30,584 nt of DNA, from positions 1 to 30,584 of IMG/VR virus record IMGVR_UViG_3300017598_000635; one strand, given 5' to 3'. The notes under the pieces were generated by a model. It made no database searches. It saw only the letters and a list, made by a program, of their open reading frames with translations, and had not been told where the DNA came from. Numbering within the stretch: the stretch's first letter is position 1; each line of letters opens with the position of its first letter. Source of the stretch: a virus. Made by a program: the position numbers and the translations under genes. Below, piece by piece: positions 6,696-14,959 of this stretch.

Positions 6696-9440
6696 ATGAA
6701 TGTTTATCTAGTGGCCTTAGTGGTCACATTTTTCATTTTTTTAGGGATAGTTATCCTCAAATATAAATATCCTTTTAGTTTTAAACAGAACAAAAAAAAG
6801 ATAATATCTATTATTGGTGTAGGTTTATTAGTAACAAGTGGATTATTGATGATCCCTACCGATACACCGCCTGAAGGTGATGAACCAGGTGATACAAAAC
6901 CTATTGAAAAAATAGAACCATATATATTTAAACATTATAAAGCAGAACCAGATGCAGTTTTTCAATATGATTATACAGCGAAATATATCAATAAAAGTTT
7001 TTACCGTAATTTTTTAAATGAAACAATATCATATAAATGTGAGAAATCAGTTGATAATGTTACTTGGAAAGATGCAGATAAATGCCTAGTTGTTGAAAAA
7101 AACTGGGATGGTTTTAATAAAACAAGAAAAGATACTATTATTATTGTTAGTGATGAAGATGCATATTATAGACTTTCTTTGAAAACTGATAAAGATAAAG
7201 ATATGAAAAACTTTGAAGATAAATCTATTGAAGCATATTATAATTTTGATTTTAAACTATCAAATAATGATTGGTATAATATTTCTTATGACTGGAATGA
7301 TTTTATTGTTACACCTGAATATACTAAAGCATCAATTGAGAAACAGGTAACTAGTGATACAAGTAATAAGAAACAGTTTGAATGGGATGTATATACTACT
7401 GTTAAAATAGCGAAGGGTGATAAATATGTTATTGATCCATCTTGGGGAACAGCGGTTGATGGTTCACATACATTTTATGATTTATCTATGTGTCGTCTTT
7501 CTGATACAACCTTTGCATCTGCATGGGTAGATACAACTTTTGATGGATGGGTTGCACATGGGACAGTATCAGATACAACTATAACTGTTGATGATAACTG
7601 GGAGTTTGAAAGCGGTGATATATATGCAGCTGGTAGAGGTAGTATAGGTCTGGCTATGTCACAAGATGACGTTGTATGTGTAGCATATCTAGATGATAAT
7701 CAGGGTGATGATGGATATTTGCAGATATTAGAATATAGCGGTGATGGTTGGTCATCTGATGAAACCGCAGAGTTTGAAACAGGTGATGCTGAACATATGT
7801 ATGTTGCTCCTTTAATTACAAGTGATAAATTTCTTATATGTTATAATGATGAAGGAAATAGTAATACAGCACAAGGTGTTGTATATGACTGGGTGGATTT
7901 CGGGTCTTCTACATTAGGTTCAGTAAATGATGTAGCTAGCACTGATTATTGGTCACGTAGTGGTGATGCTTTTGGTAATGGTGCAAATCAAGCAGTATAT
8001 ATATTTTTTGGAGAAGATGCTAATGATATATTTATGGCACATGCAACTATATCAACTAGAACTATAGGTTGGGGTTCAGTAGTAAGTCCATATACAGGGA
8101 CTGCTTATTTTGACAGTGGAATCAATGGCGATAGTTATACCACGGATGAATTTGTAATTGTTTATACTTTAGATGGTGGATCTAATATGCCTGTTTATGC
8201 AAGAGTTTGCACTGTATCAGGTAATACTATAACGATGGGTGATCAGACAACTATTGTAGAAGATGGATGCACTGCTGCGGTTGCTGTTGCTATGACTGAT
8301 GATTCTCATTGTTTAGTTGTAGTTGAAGAAAATATGTATGGTGTTACATATTATTGTGATGTAAATTTTGATGATAGAACTATATCACCTGGTGAGGGTG
8401 AACAATTTCATAATAATAGTATAACTAATAGTTTATTAGGTGATACACAACCATTTGATATAATACGTTTAGCTGATAATCATGTAGTTATAGGTTTTGA
8501 AAATGGTGCAGATGGTAATAATCTTTATTACATAGCTGGGACTATTGAAGCTGAAGAATGGTCTAATAGTAATTGTACAATTAGTGATGAAACTCCAAGT
8601 AATACAAGTACAGATATTGGTCTTAACCGAAGATGTAGTGCTATTGTTCAGGATGCTGATACTAATCATACTATGAATGTAACGTTTGCATCTAACAAGA
8701 CTGGTAGCTGGGTTAATTATCAGACTAACCGCACCGTGAGTAATAATACTAACTGTAGTTGGGATATGTCTATTTTTAATAGTGGTAATACAAAATACTG
8801 GTGGAAAGTCTATGCTATGGATGGGCAACTGAATGTATCTGAAGTATATAGTTTTACAACTAAAGCAAATGGTAGCTTAACAATATATAACACAACAATA
8901 CGAAATAGTGGAATCGATTATTTTACTTATCTAGGTGGAAATATAACAGCGAGTAATTTCGATGGAAACATTACAGGTTTCGATGAAGCAGCTGAATATA
9001 TAGCGACATGGACAAATACCAGTTGGTCTGCATCTGATGGATGCTGGGTTAAATGGTACGGTGATGGCACAGGGACAGATTTCAACCTATCTACTTTTGA
9101 TATAATATGTATCTATCTAACTGATAGCGGTAATCAAACTATCAATATGACAGAGAACGAGAATATACCTAGTTATACAAACTCTAAAGCATATACATTT
9201 ACAAATCACTCGCTCAACCAAGGATATAATTATACGAGTTACAACCGTGAAGCTGTCACTACATTATCAACGGTTAACACATCTATTGGGCTTGAGTCCG
9301 GTGAATTTTTAGCATTGTGGAATCAGACAAATTATAACTGGGATTACTGGATTGTGGGTTTTTGGGAACCATCTACAAATATTCATCGATGGGCTGTGAT
9401 TGTGACCAAAGTAGAAGATACGGAGACATATAATACATGA
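6696..9440 (+). CDS. 914-aa membrane-anchored, sequon-rich surface protein with Fn3-like domain
   Basis: AGGAGA precedes ATG 6696. Two hydrophobic segments are seen, about residues 3-23 and 36-53, followed by an acidic proline-rich linker (TPPEGDEPGDTKP), so the rest is predicted to sit outside a membrane. Residues about 260-620 show repeated beta strands with V-C-V-A-Y-L-D-D and H-C-L-V-V-V-E-type signatures, compatible with a beta-propeller. Residues about 631-723 form a fibronectin-III-like module beginning after T-P-S-N-T-S-T-D and ending in Y-S-F-T-T-K, a style common in archaeal surface proteins. There are at least 20 N-x-S/T sequons, mostly in the C-terminal half. It sits oddly between capsid and connector genes. 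It could be a virion spike, a superinfection or adhesion factor displayed on the infected cell, or an S-layer mimic. Exact function unknown. Confidence 0.8.
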   Translation: MNVYLVALVVTFFIFLGIVILKYKYPFSFKQNKKKIISIIGVGLLVTSGLLMIPTDTPPEGDEPGDTKPIEKIEPYIFKHYKAEPDAVFQYDYTAKYINKSFYRNFLNETISYKCEKSVDNVTWKDADKCLVVEKNWDGFNKTRKDTIIIVSDEDAYYRLSLKTDKDKDMKNFEDKSIEAYYNFDFKLSNNDWYNISYDWNDFIVTPEYTKASIEKQVTSDTSNKKQFEWDVYTTVKIAKGDKYVIDPSWGTAVDGSHTFYDLSMCRLSDTTFASAWVDTTFDGWVAHGTVSDTTITVDDNWEFESGDIYAAGRGSIGLAMSQDDVVCVAYLDDNQGDDGYLQILEYSGDGWSSDETAEFETGDAEHMYVAPLITSDKFLICYNDEGNSNTAQGVVYDWVDFGSSTLGSVNDVASTDYWSRSGDAFGNGANQAVYIFFGEDANDIFMAHATISTRTIGWGSVVSPYTGTAYFDSGINGDSYTTDEFVIVYTLDGGSNMPVYARVCTVSGNTITMGDQTTIVEDGCTAAVAVAMTDDSHCLVVVEENMYGVTYYCDVNFDDRTISPGEGEQFHNNSITNSLLGDTQPFDIIRLADNHVVIGFENGADGNNLYYIAGTIEAEEWSNSNCTISDETPSNTSTDIGLNRRCSAIVQDADTNHTMNVTFASNKTGSWVNYQTNRTVSNNTNCSWDMSIFNSGNTKYWWKVYAMDGQLNVSEVYSFTTKANGSLTIYNTTIRNSGIDYFTYLGGNITASNFDGNITGFDEAAEYIATWTNTSWSASDGCWVKWYGDGTGTDFNLSTFDIICIYLTDSGNQTINMTENENIPSYTNSKAYTFTNHSLNQGYNYTSYNREAVTTLSTVNTSIGLESGEFLALWNQTNYNWDYWIVGFWEPSTNIHRWAVIVTKVEDTETYNT

Positions 9441-11977
9441 CGTTACCTGTTCCCTTTCCAGTTTTTGGAATCGTTACAGATGCGGGTTCACCAGTTGATG
9501 GTGCTCTTGTCCATGCCTCCGGTGCAGATACCACTACAGATGCTGATGGTAAATATCGTATAGATTTAAAAGATTACGCAACTGATGGAGATACCATAGT
9601 TATAAATGCATCAGATAGTGGTAAAAATAAACATACATCATTTACTCTAGATATATCAGATGGGGTTAAGCAATATAATCTTGCACTTGCGGACACAACA
9701 ATATCTGATTCAGTTATTTTATCTGATAGTTTATCTAAATCTGCAACAATAATAAGAACTGCTTCTGATGGTATTGTGTTAGGTGATTCCTTATCTGAAG
9801 CTCTTACCGCTATTCGTAGTTTATCAGATTCAATGGTGATAGATGATTCACTATCTAAAGAGGCTACCTTCTATAACACTCAAACAGATGGAATGGTATT
9901 GGGTGATTCTCTTAGCTCAGTTAAATCAATAATAAAAGCGTTATCTGATGGGATAGTGTTAGCAGATTCTTTATCTAAAATAACTACATTCTATAATACT
10001 CAAACAGATGGAATAGTATTAAGTGAGTCAATCTCTACAATTAAAGCAATCATTGAATCATTATCAGATGGGGTTGTTGTTGGTGATTCATCAACTAAAA
10101 CATCCACTTTCTATAATACTCAGTCAGATGGTGTTGTATTAGCTGATTCCATTTCATCGATTAAATCAATCATTAAGACCTTAGCTGATGGTGTAGTGTT
10201 GAGTGATTCTTTGGATATAGATGCCGCTTTCTACAATACCCAGTCAGATGGACTTGTTATAGGTGATGCTCTTGCTTCACTCAAAGCGGTTTATGAGGCA
10301 TTATCTGATGGAATAGTACTGGCGGATTCAACATCTATATTAACATCATTCCTAGCATCACTATCAGATTCGGTAACCTTGGATGATACACTCACTAGGA
10401 AAACATCCTATGAGCGAACATTGTCAGATTCAATAATCAATAGTGATAGTTTATCAAATCTGACATCATTCTATCGAACATCATCAGATGGTATTGTATT
10501 GGATGATACAATAAATGCGATTAAAGCATTCTTTAAAACAATATCAGATTCACTGGTGCTAGCTGACAACACAAGTAATTTTACAACTTTCGAAAGAACC
10601 AGCTCAGATTCAATAACAGTAGCTGATGCATTAAGTAAATCGGCCACCTTCATTAATACTCAAACAGATGGCATCGTTCTTTCAGATACACAATCAGCTA
10701 TTAAGGCATTCTTTACTGCATTATCTGAATCACTGGTATTAAATGATTCATTATCAAGACTAACATCATATGAACGAACTTTATCAGATTCAATTGTTAA
10801 TAATGATAGTTTAACAACAAAATCTAGTTTCTATAATATACAATCAGATTCAATAGTGGTGGATGATGCAATGAGTGCTATTAAAGCATTCTTCAAAACA
10901 TTATCCGAATCAATAGTGTTAAATGACTCCTTCACATCGGTCAATTCATTTCTGAAATCATTATCAGATGCAATAATACTTGATGATTCATTATCTAAAT
11001 TTGCAACATTTGAAATAACTAATTCAGATTCAATAATATTATCAGATGCATTTTCACAGATTGCTTCATTAGAAAGAACAAAATCTGATGGAATAGTCAT
11101 TGGTGATTCTCTTACCGCGGTTAATACTTTCTTACAGACATTAACCGAATCAATAATACTCGATGACAACCTATCAAAAATTGGAAGTTTCTATAATACT
11201 CAAACAGACACAGTGATATTGAATGATTCACTTTCATCAATTAAATCATTCTTCAGAACTTTATCCGACTCATTGGTATTAGACGATAACACCAGTATGA
11301 TTAAAGCATTCTTTAAAACGTTAGCTGACTCAATAGTGGTGGATGATTCATTATCTAGATCTGTTACATATATAAATACTCAAACAGATGGGATTGTGCT
11401 AAGTGATAATCTTTCATCTATTAAATCATTCTTCGCTACGTTATCTGAATCATTGATATTGGATGATTCAATGAGTGATCTAGGATTATTCTTTGCTACA
11501 TTATCAGATGCTATAGTGGTGGATGATGCATTAAGCTCTACGGAAACATTTTTCAGATTACTTTCAGAGTCATTAAACTTGGATGATGCATTAGATAAAA
11601 TAGCTACATTTGTAATAACACCATCAGATGGGATAGTGCTGAGTGATACCGAGAGTGATGCAAAATCAGCATATTCAACATTAACAGAGGGAATAGTTAT
11701 ATCAGATTCACTCTCTAGGCTTGCATCATATAGACAGAGTATATCAGATGGATTAGTAATAAGTGATACAATATCTAGCATAAGAGCATTCTTCACAACA
11801 TTGTCAGATAATGTAATAATATCTGAATCAAAAACACTTGAGTTTGCTCTGAAACTACCATTATTTGTTACAGGTGTAATAGAAGATTTATATAATATAA
11901 AATCGAGTAAAGAAGATAAATATCATATTATGAGTTCAAAAGAACAAAAAAATAAAATAGAAAAAAAGGATTGGTAA
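9437..11977 (+). CDS. 846-aa repeat protein: CarboxypepD_reg-like head plus about 36 x 20-aa repeats
   Basis: Starts in an ATGA overlap with the preceding gene. Residues about 8-85 look like a carboxypeptidase-regulatory or Cna-B-like beta sandwich (GIVTDAGSPVDGALVHASGA, then D-A-D-G-K-Y-R-I-D). From residue 90 to about 809 there is an uninterrupted array of 20-residue units, S-D-G/S-I-V-L-x-D-S-L-S-x-x-x-x-F-x-x-T/S-x. A lysine-rich tail follows (KSSKEDKYHIMSSKEQKNKI). There are no cysteines in the array; the regular S-D and D-D/D-S pairs suggest a beta-solenoid or fibrous rod, perhaps calcium-dependent. No signal peptide is visible. With the upstream gene it interrupts the head module. Possible roles are a capsid-attached fibre or a stalk; this is inference. 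Confidence 0.85.
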   Translation: MTLPVPFPVFGIVTDAGSPVDGALVHASGADTTTDADGKYRIDLKDYATDGDTIVINASDSGKNKHTSFTLDISDGVKQYNLALADTTISDSVILSDSLSKSATIIRTASDGIVLGDSLSEALTAIRSLSDSMVIDDSLSKEATFYNTQTDGMVLGDSLSSVKSIIKALSDGIVLADSLSKITTFYNTQTDGIVLSESISTIKAIIESLSDGVVVGDSSTKTSTFYNTQSDGVVLADSISSIKSIIKTLADGVVLSDSLDIDAAFYNTQSDGLVIGDALASLKAVYEALSDGIVLADSTSILTSFLASLSDSVTLDDTLTRKTSYERTLSDSIINSDSLSNLTSFYRTSSDGIVLDDTINAIKAFFKTISDSLVLADNTSNFTTFERTSSDSITVADALSKSATFINTQTDGIVLSDTQSAIKAFFTALSESLVLNDSLSRLTSYERTLSDSIVNNDSLTTKSSFYNIQSDSIVVDDAMSAIKAFFKTLSESIVLNDSFTSVNSFLKSLSDAIILDDSLSKFATFEITNSDSIILSDAFSQIASLERTKSDGIVIGDSLTAVNTFLQTLTESIILDDNLSKIGSFYNTQTDTVILNDSLSSIKSFFRTLSDSLVLDDNTSMIKAFFKTLADSIVVDDSLSRSVTYINTQTDGIVLSDNLSSIKSFFATLSESLILDDSMSDLGLFFATLSDAIVVDDALSSTETFFRLLSESLNLDDALDKIATFVITPSDGIVLSDTESDAKSAYSTLTEGIVISDSLSRLASYRQSISDGLVISDTISSIRAFFTTLSDNVIISESKTLEFALKLPLFVTGVIEDLYNIKSSKEDKYHIMSSKEQKNKIEKKDW
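9704..11863 (+). repeat. Tandem array of about 36 units of exactly 60 bp (20 codons)
   Basis: Every unit is 60 bases long, with no insertion or deletion over 2160 bases. Units carry S/T-D/E-G/S-I/V-V-L at fixed positions. In several stretches two unit types alternate, one ending in T-F-Y-N-T-Q and one containing S-I-K-S/A followed by two bulky residues and ending K-T/A-L, giving a 120-base higher-order period. The last unit is degenerate. The repeats lie wholly within the coding frame. Confidence 0.95.
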
Positions 11978-11979
11978 AA

Positions 11980-12897
11980 ATGGGGATTTTTGAAAGAAGC
12001 GATACGTTTTCACATTGGGTGACCATACGTGATAGAACAAAAGCCAAAACAGATCCGTCATCAGTTAAAATAACAATTTATGATCCATGTAATAGTGTAT
12101 TGGTAAATGCTGCTTCAATGACGAAGAGTAGCACTGGTTTATATTATTATGATTATGCAATAAACTCCTCTGCTACATATGGGGAATATCCTATAAAAGT
12201 AGTGAGTACATCCACTGGTGCTTTAGATAGTGTATTTAAAGACCAGTTTTTTGTAATGCCATGGACACTTGAAAAAGATATAAGAAGGAAGATGGGTGTC
12301 GCAGATGAAAAAGACATAGACGATGAAGATCTTTCTCATATTGCATGGACAAGTTACATGGAAGCACTTAGAGATGTATACTTGCATCATTATGGAGAGA
12401 CACCTGGGAGTAACCCTGATACCGGGGTAGGGTTTAATGGAACAAATACATCTTTCCAAACTAATCATTATCCTATAGCTGATATAAATGGAGATGGAAA
12501 TGTTACTGGAACTACAAGTTGTGCTACTGATATAACAGGGTGGTGGCTTGATTCAACTGGTTCAAGGAATGAATGTAATATAAATATAACAAACTATAAA
12601 AATGGTGAAATAACTCTTTATCAGAATGATGGAGCTACAGCGATACCATCTACTAATGAAGGGGTGCATCTAGACTACTGGTCAGAATATAATAGTTATG
12701 ACGAATTTATATTTAGAGAAGCAGTATCATATCTAGCGGCTCATTATGTAAATTTAAGACTTACGGAACGTGATAAAGTAACATTAGGAGATATAAATTC
12801 ATCTAAACCGATAATATTGAAACAACCAAATAGGTTTTTACGTGAATACAAGCGACTGATGAATCTAATTAGGAAACCAAGGCTAGGTGGTGTCTAG
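11980..12897 (+). CDS. Head-tail connector candidate with N-terminal beta-sandwich
   Basis: 305 aa from ATG 11980; TTG 11971 is possible in frame, but AGGATTGGT lies at proper distance from 11980. Residues about 10-85 look like an Ig-like beta sandwich (VKITIYDPCNSVLVNAASMT, Y-G-E-Y-P-I-K-V). Residues about 95-140 are helical (PWTLEKDIRRKMG and YMEALRDVYLHH), as in gp6-like connectors. An EF-hand-like loop D-I-N-G-D-G-N-V-T-G is at 168-177. The C-terminal helices (FIFREAVSYLAAHYVNLRL and FLREYKRLMNLIRK) are again connector-like. It precedes the tail-terminator candidate and tail tube, the normal place for a connector. The assignment rests on order and helical pattern, not a firm signature. 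Confidence 0.65.
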   Translation: MGIFERSDTFSHWVTIRDRTKAKTDPSSVKITIYDPCNSVLVNAASMTKSSTGLYYYDYAINSSATYGEYPIKVVSTSTGALDSVFKDQFFVMPWTLEKDIRRKMGVADEKDIDDEDLSHIAWTSYMEALRDVYLHHYGETPGSNPDTGVGFNGTNTSFQTNHYPIADINGDGNVTGTTSCATDITGWWLDSTGSRNECNINITNYKNGEITLYQNDGATAIPSTNEGVHLDYWSEYNSYDEFIFREAVSYLAAHYVNLRLTERDKVTLGDINSSKPIILKQPNRFLREYKRLMNLIRKPRLGGV

Positions 12898-13384
12898 ATT
12901 GACCTATAGTGCATTTGATCCACGTTCAGCTATCCGTAGTCAAATAGGTTATGAGAGATATATGAATGATGATGATAGAAGCACAGTTAGTGTTACAGAT
13001 GACTGGGATGATACAGTTTATCTTCCTCTATACCTACCTGGTGAAGTTAGAACTGGTAATATGCCGGAGATGCCTTTCATAGAGATGACACTTATCACAA
13101 GCCCATCTAAACCAATGAATATAGGGGCGGATATACGTGATCAGGATTGCTATATGGATTTCCATATCTATTATACCAATACAGATCATATAACCCCCAC
13201 CACATTTGGTAAAACTATAGCTGATGAGATTGTGGATAAAATAACAGCTAATAGGTGTAGTGTCACTGGTGTGGCTTTTATGGAAGTAATAAATGATAGT
13301 AGAGAATTTTTAGAAGAATATGAAAATGGTAAAAGTGTGATCTTTCACAGGATTGTGGAAGTTCATTGCAAGAATTATGATTAA
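12887..13384 (+). CDS. Tail terminator or neck protein candidate
   Basis: About 165 aa. Starts are ambiguous: GTG 12887, GTG 12890 or TTG 12899; AGGTGG at 12885-12890 would serve TTG 12899 best. The chain is an alpha/beta mix: a D-P-R-S-A-I-R-S-Q-I N-terminus, strands around M-P-F-I-E-M-T-L-I-T, D-C-Y-M-D-F-H-I-Y-Y, a helix F-G-K-T-I-A-D-E-I-V-D-K-I, and a final strand R-I-V-E-V-H-C-K. This size and order immediately upstream of the tail tube match tail terminators (lambda gpU-like), which cap the tail and join it to the head. The function is inferred from position and predicted fold pattern. Confidence 0.6.
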   Translation: MVSRLTYSAFDPRSAIRSQIGYERYMNDDDRSTVSVTDDWDDTVYLPLYLPGEVRTGNMPEMPFIEMTLITSPSKPMNIGADIRDQDCYMDFHIYYTNTDHITPTTFGKTIADEIVDKITANRCSVTGVAFMEVINDSREFLEEYENGKSVIFHRIVEVHCKNYD

Positions 13385-13412
13385 TTAAAAAATAATGAGG
13401 TGAAAAATTAAA

Positions 13413-14315
13413 ATGGCAAATGAAATTTCGTTCCCTTTCGGGGGAGATATATATTATAGCGTTGAGACTGGATATGGTACTGGGTTAACAGGAACTCTGT
13501 TACATTTCTCTGATGCGGTGACTGATGTAAGAATAGAAACAGGGGATATAAATACAGCCCTTAGGACTATTTCTGAACCATCTATTGCTGATTTCAGTAG
13601 AACACTTGTTGATCCCATGCTACATCTAGAATGGGTTTTACAACCAAATGTGAATGATTTTGAGAAAAAGTTAATTGATAGGACAAATTGTGATTTAGAT
13701 AGTTTAGCTTTCGAAGTTGCTGTGAACCAATGTAGTTCAGGGAGTGATACATATTATTATCTGAAAGGATGTAAATGTAAAACTTTTACAATTAGTGCAT
13801 CACAAGGAGAGAACTATACATGCAGTGCTGATTTCAGTGTTTCAACAGTAACTACACATACAGCTGCACAAGGAACACCACCAGTGTCAGCTCTTGGAAC
13901 AGAATATGCAGCTTTCAATATAGCAGGGAGTGTCACATGGTCATCAGCTGGTACATGGGCTGGAGCATACGTGACAAATTCATTAGATGTAACAATAGAT
14001 AACAATATCCAAGATCTATATGATGTTGGATCTAAGACTAAAAAAGCAGCTATACCTGGTGCAATAGATGTAACTGGGAGCTGTGACTTGAGTGTTGATG
14101 ACGGTGGAAAAACATTTTGGGATGATATCAAAATGGGTGTAGATATTACTAGCGTAGTATTCAACACTGGTTTAACAACTGGTAATTGTGGAAAGATTAC
14201 TTTAAACAATGGAAGGTTTGATAGTCATTCAATAGATGTGAATACTTCTGGTGAAGGGATGATCAGTAGTGTTCCATTTACATTCAAAATGATGGCTATA
14301 ACAACTGGAACATAA
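13413..14315 (+). CDS. Major tail (tube) protein
   Basis: 300 aa. GAGGTGA lies at 13396-13402 upstream of ATG 13413, a near-ideal ribosome binding site as expected for an abundant protein. The chain begins MANEISFPFGGDIYYSVETG, is beta-rich throughout and contains a typical late strand pattern (N-S-L-D-V-T-I-D-N-N-I-Q and a C-terminal S-S-V-P-F-T-F-K-M). It is followed by terminator-like hairpins, then the frameshifted chaperone and tape measure, an order that almost defines the tube gene of a siphovirus. Like the capsid protein it is cysteine-rich (seven Cys). No sheath gene is present, so the tail should be non-contractile. Confidence 0.8.
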   Translation: MANEISFPFGGDIYYSVETGYGTGLTGTLLHFSDAVTDVRIETGDINTALRTISEPSIADFSRTLVDPMLHLEWVLQPNVNDFEKKLIDRTNCDLDSLAFEVAVNQCSSGSDTYYYLKGCKCKTFTISASQGENYTCSADFSVSTVTTHTAAQGTPPVSALGTEYAAFNIAGSVTWSSAGTWAGAYVTNSLDVTIDNNIQDLYDVGSKTKKAAIPGAIDVTGSCDLSVDDGGKTFWDDIKMGVDITSVVFNTGLTTGNCGKITLNNGRFDSHSIDVNTSGEGMISSVPFTFKMMAITTGT

Positions 14316-14316
14316 A

Positions 14317-14357
14317 GTGTGGGGAGTTACCCTCACATTTTCCCAATTTTGCGGGAA
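14317..14357 (+). terminator. Hairpins after tail tube gene
   Basis: GTG-T-GGG (14317-14323) can pair with CCC-T-CAC (14330-14336) with one T-T mismatch. A second small hairpin is TTCCC (14340-14344) with GGGAA (14353-14357), and T-rich sequence follows each. A terminator or attenuator here would hold tube protein high and the downstream chaperone low, a common need in tail operons. Stems are short, so confidence is moderate. Confidence 0.45.
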
Positions 14358-14380
14358 TTTTCTAATTTTGTAAGGGTAAT

Positions 14381-14400
14381 AATCACTTATATTGGTGATT
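14381..14400 (+). promoter_or_regulatory. Hairpin with TATA-like loop upstream of chaperone gene
   Basis: AATCAC (14381-14386) and GTGATT (14395-14400) are perfect inverted arms around TTATATTG. The loop is TATA-like and lies about 30 bases before ATG 14423, so it may be a promoter element with a short leader or part of an attenuator. No experimental support. Confidence 0.3.
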
Positions 14401-14422
14401 TTACAGGAATGTGAGATAATAT

Positions 14423-14740
14423 ATGACAAAGAAAATAAAACTATCCTTCATAAATGAAGGAAAAGAGTTTGAAGCACCACATATAACTGTGAAGATGCAG
14501 GAAGAAATACTTGAAGAAATGTCAAAACTAGATAGTAATAAAATGAGTAAAGAAAAATATAACTCTATACTCAATAGATCTTTTATTTTAAAAGTTTTGA
14601 ATAAAATAGATGATAAAGTTACAGTGAAACATATAGATGATATGCATCCTGAAGATTTTATCACACTTTTTGGTATTATCTGGGAGGGTGGCCGAGAACT
14701 CGTGTCAGATGATGAAGGAAATTTTCGCAAAACAAAATAA
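14423..14740 (+). CDS. Tail assembly chaperone G (zero-frame product)
   Basis: 105 aa: MTKKIKLSFINEGKEFEAPH at the start, a helical body, and H-P-E-D-F-I-T-L-F-G-I-I-W near the end. Size and position (after the tube, before the tape measure) fit the lambda gpG-type chaperone that coats the tape measure protein during tail assembly. The zero frame ends at TAA 14738-14740, while a second frame continues without an obvious start of its own, the classic sign of a programmed frameshift. The start has a weak ribosome binding site (GTGAGATAAT). Sequence families of these chaperones diverge strongly, so the call rests mainly on architecture. Confidence 0.75.
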   Translation: MTKKIKLSFINEGKEFEAPHITVKMQEEILEEMSKLDSNKMSKEKYNSILNRSFILKVLNKIDDKVTVKHIDDMHPEDFITLFGIIWEGGRELVSDDEGNFRKTK

Positions 14741-14958
14741 AACTTAGTGCGAAAGATCAACTTGAAAACTTTCGTGACTATAAATATGCTTTATTCATGG
14801 AAACAGGTGGGATGAAGGATATAAATGACATGAGTCTGAAGGACTTTAACAATCTGAATAGATACTTAGCTAGACGTGAAAGAATTCGTGATAATAAAAC
14901 AGTTCCATTACGGGATAGCCAGAAAGAAATGATAAAAAGAGCGAAGGAGAGAAAATAA
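14423..14958 (+). CDS. Tail assembly chaperone G-T fusion by -1 frameshift
   Basis: Reads 14423-14725, slips back one base and continues 14725-14958. The slippery heptamer A_AAT_TTT (14719-14725) is in the correct register, and the -1 frame is open only from 14716, so the slip must occur in the short 14716-14740 window, where this is the only X_XXY_YYZ site. The fusion would be 178 aa; the T part continues S-Q-N-K-I-K-L-S-A-K-D-Q-L-E-N-F-R and ends in a basic helix (EMIKRAKERK). The T part normally recruits tube subunits to the chaperone-coated tape measure. An inverted repeat CGAAAG (14750-14755) with CTTTCG (14769-14774) lies downstream but is far for a stimulator. The frameshift is inferred; the motif is seen. 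Confidence 0.75.
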
Positions 14959-14959
14959 A

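Noticed and set aside
8469-8828. Leftward 119-aa frame within the surface-protein gene
   Set aside because: It overlaps the Fn3-like domain entirely and has no recognisable start signal or domain.
10471-11796. Long leftward open frames opposite the repeat protein
   Set aside because: They arise because the 60-base repeat lacks stops in that antisense frame; they have repeat-derived composition and no start signals.
9704-11863. CRISPR array suggested by regular 60-bp spacing
   Set aside because: No constant repeat with variable spacers; the whole unit is diverged coding repeat in one open frame.
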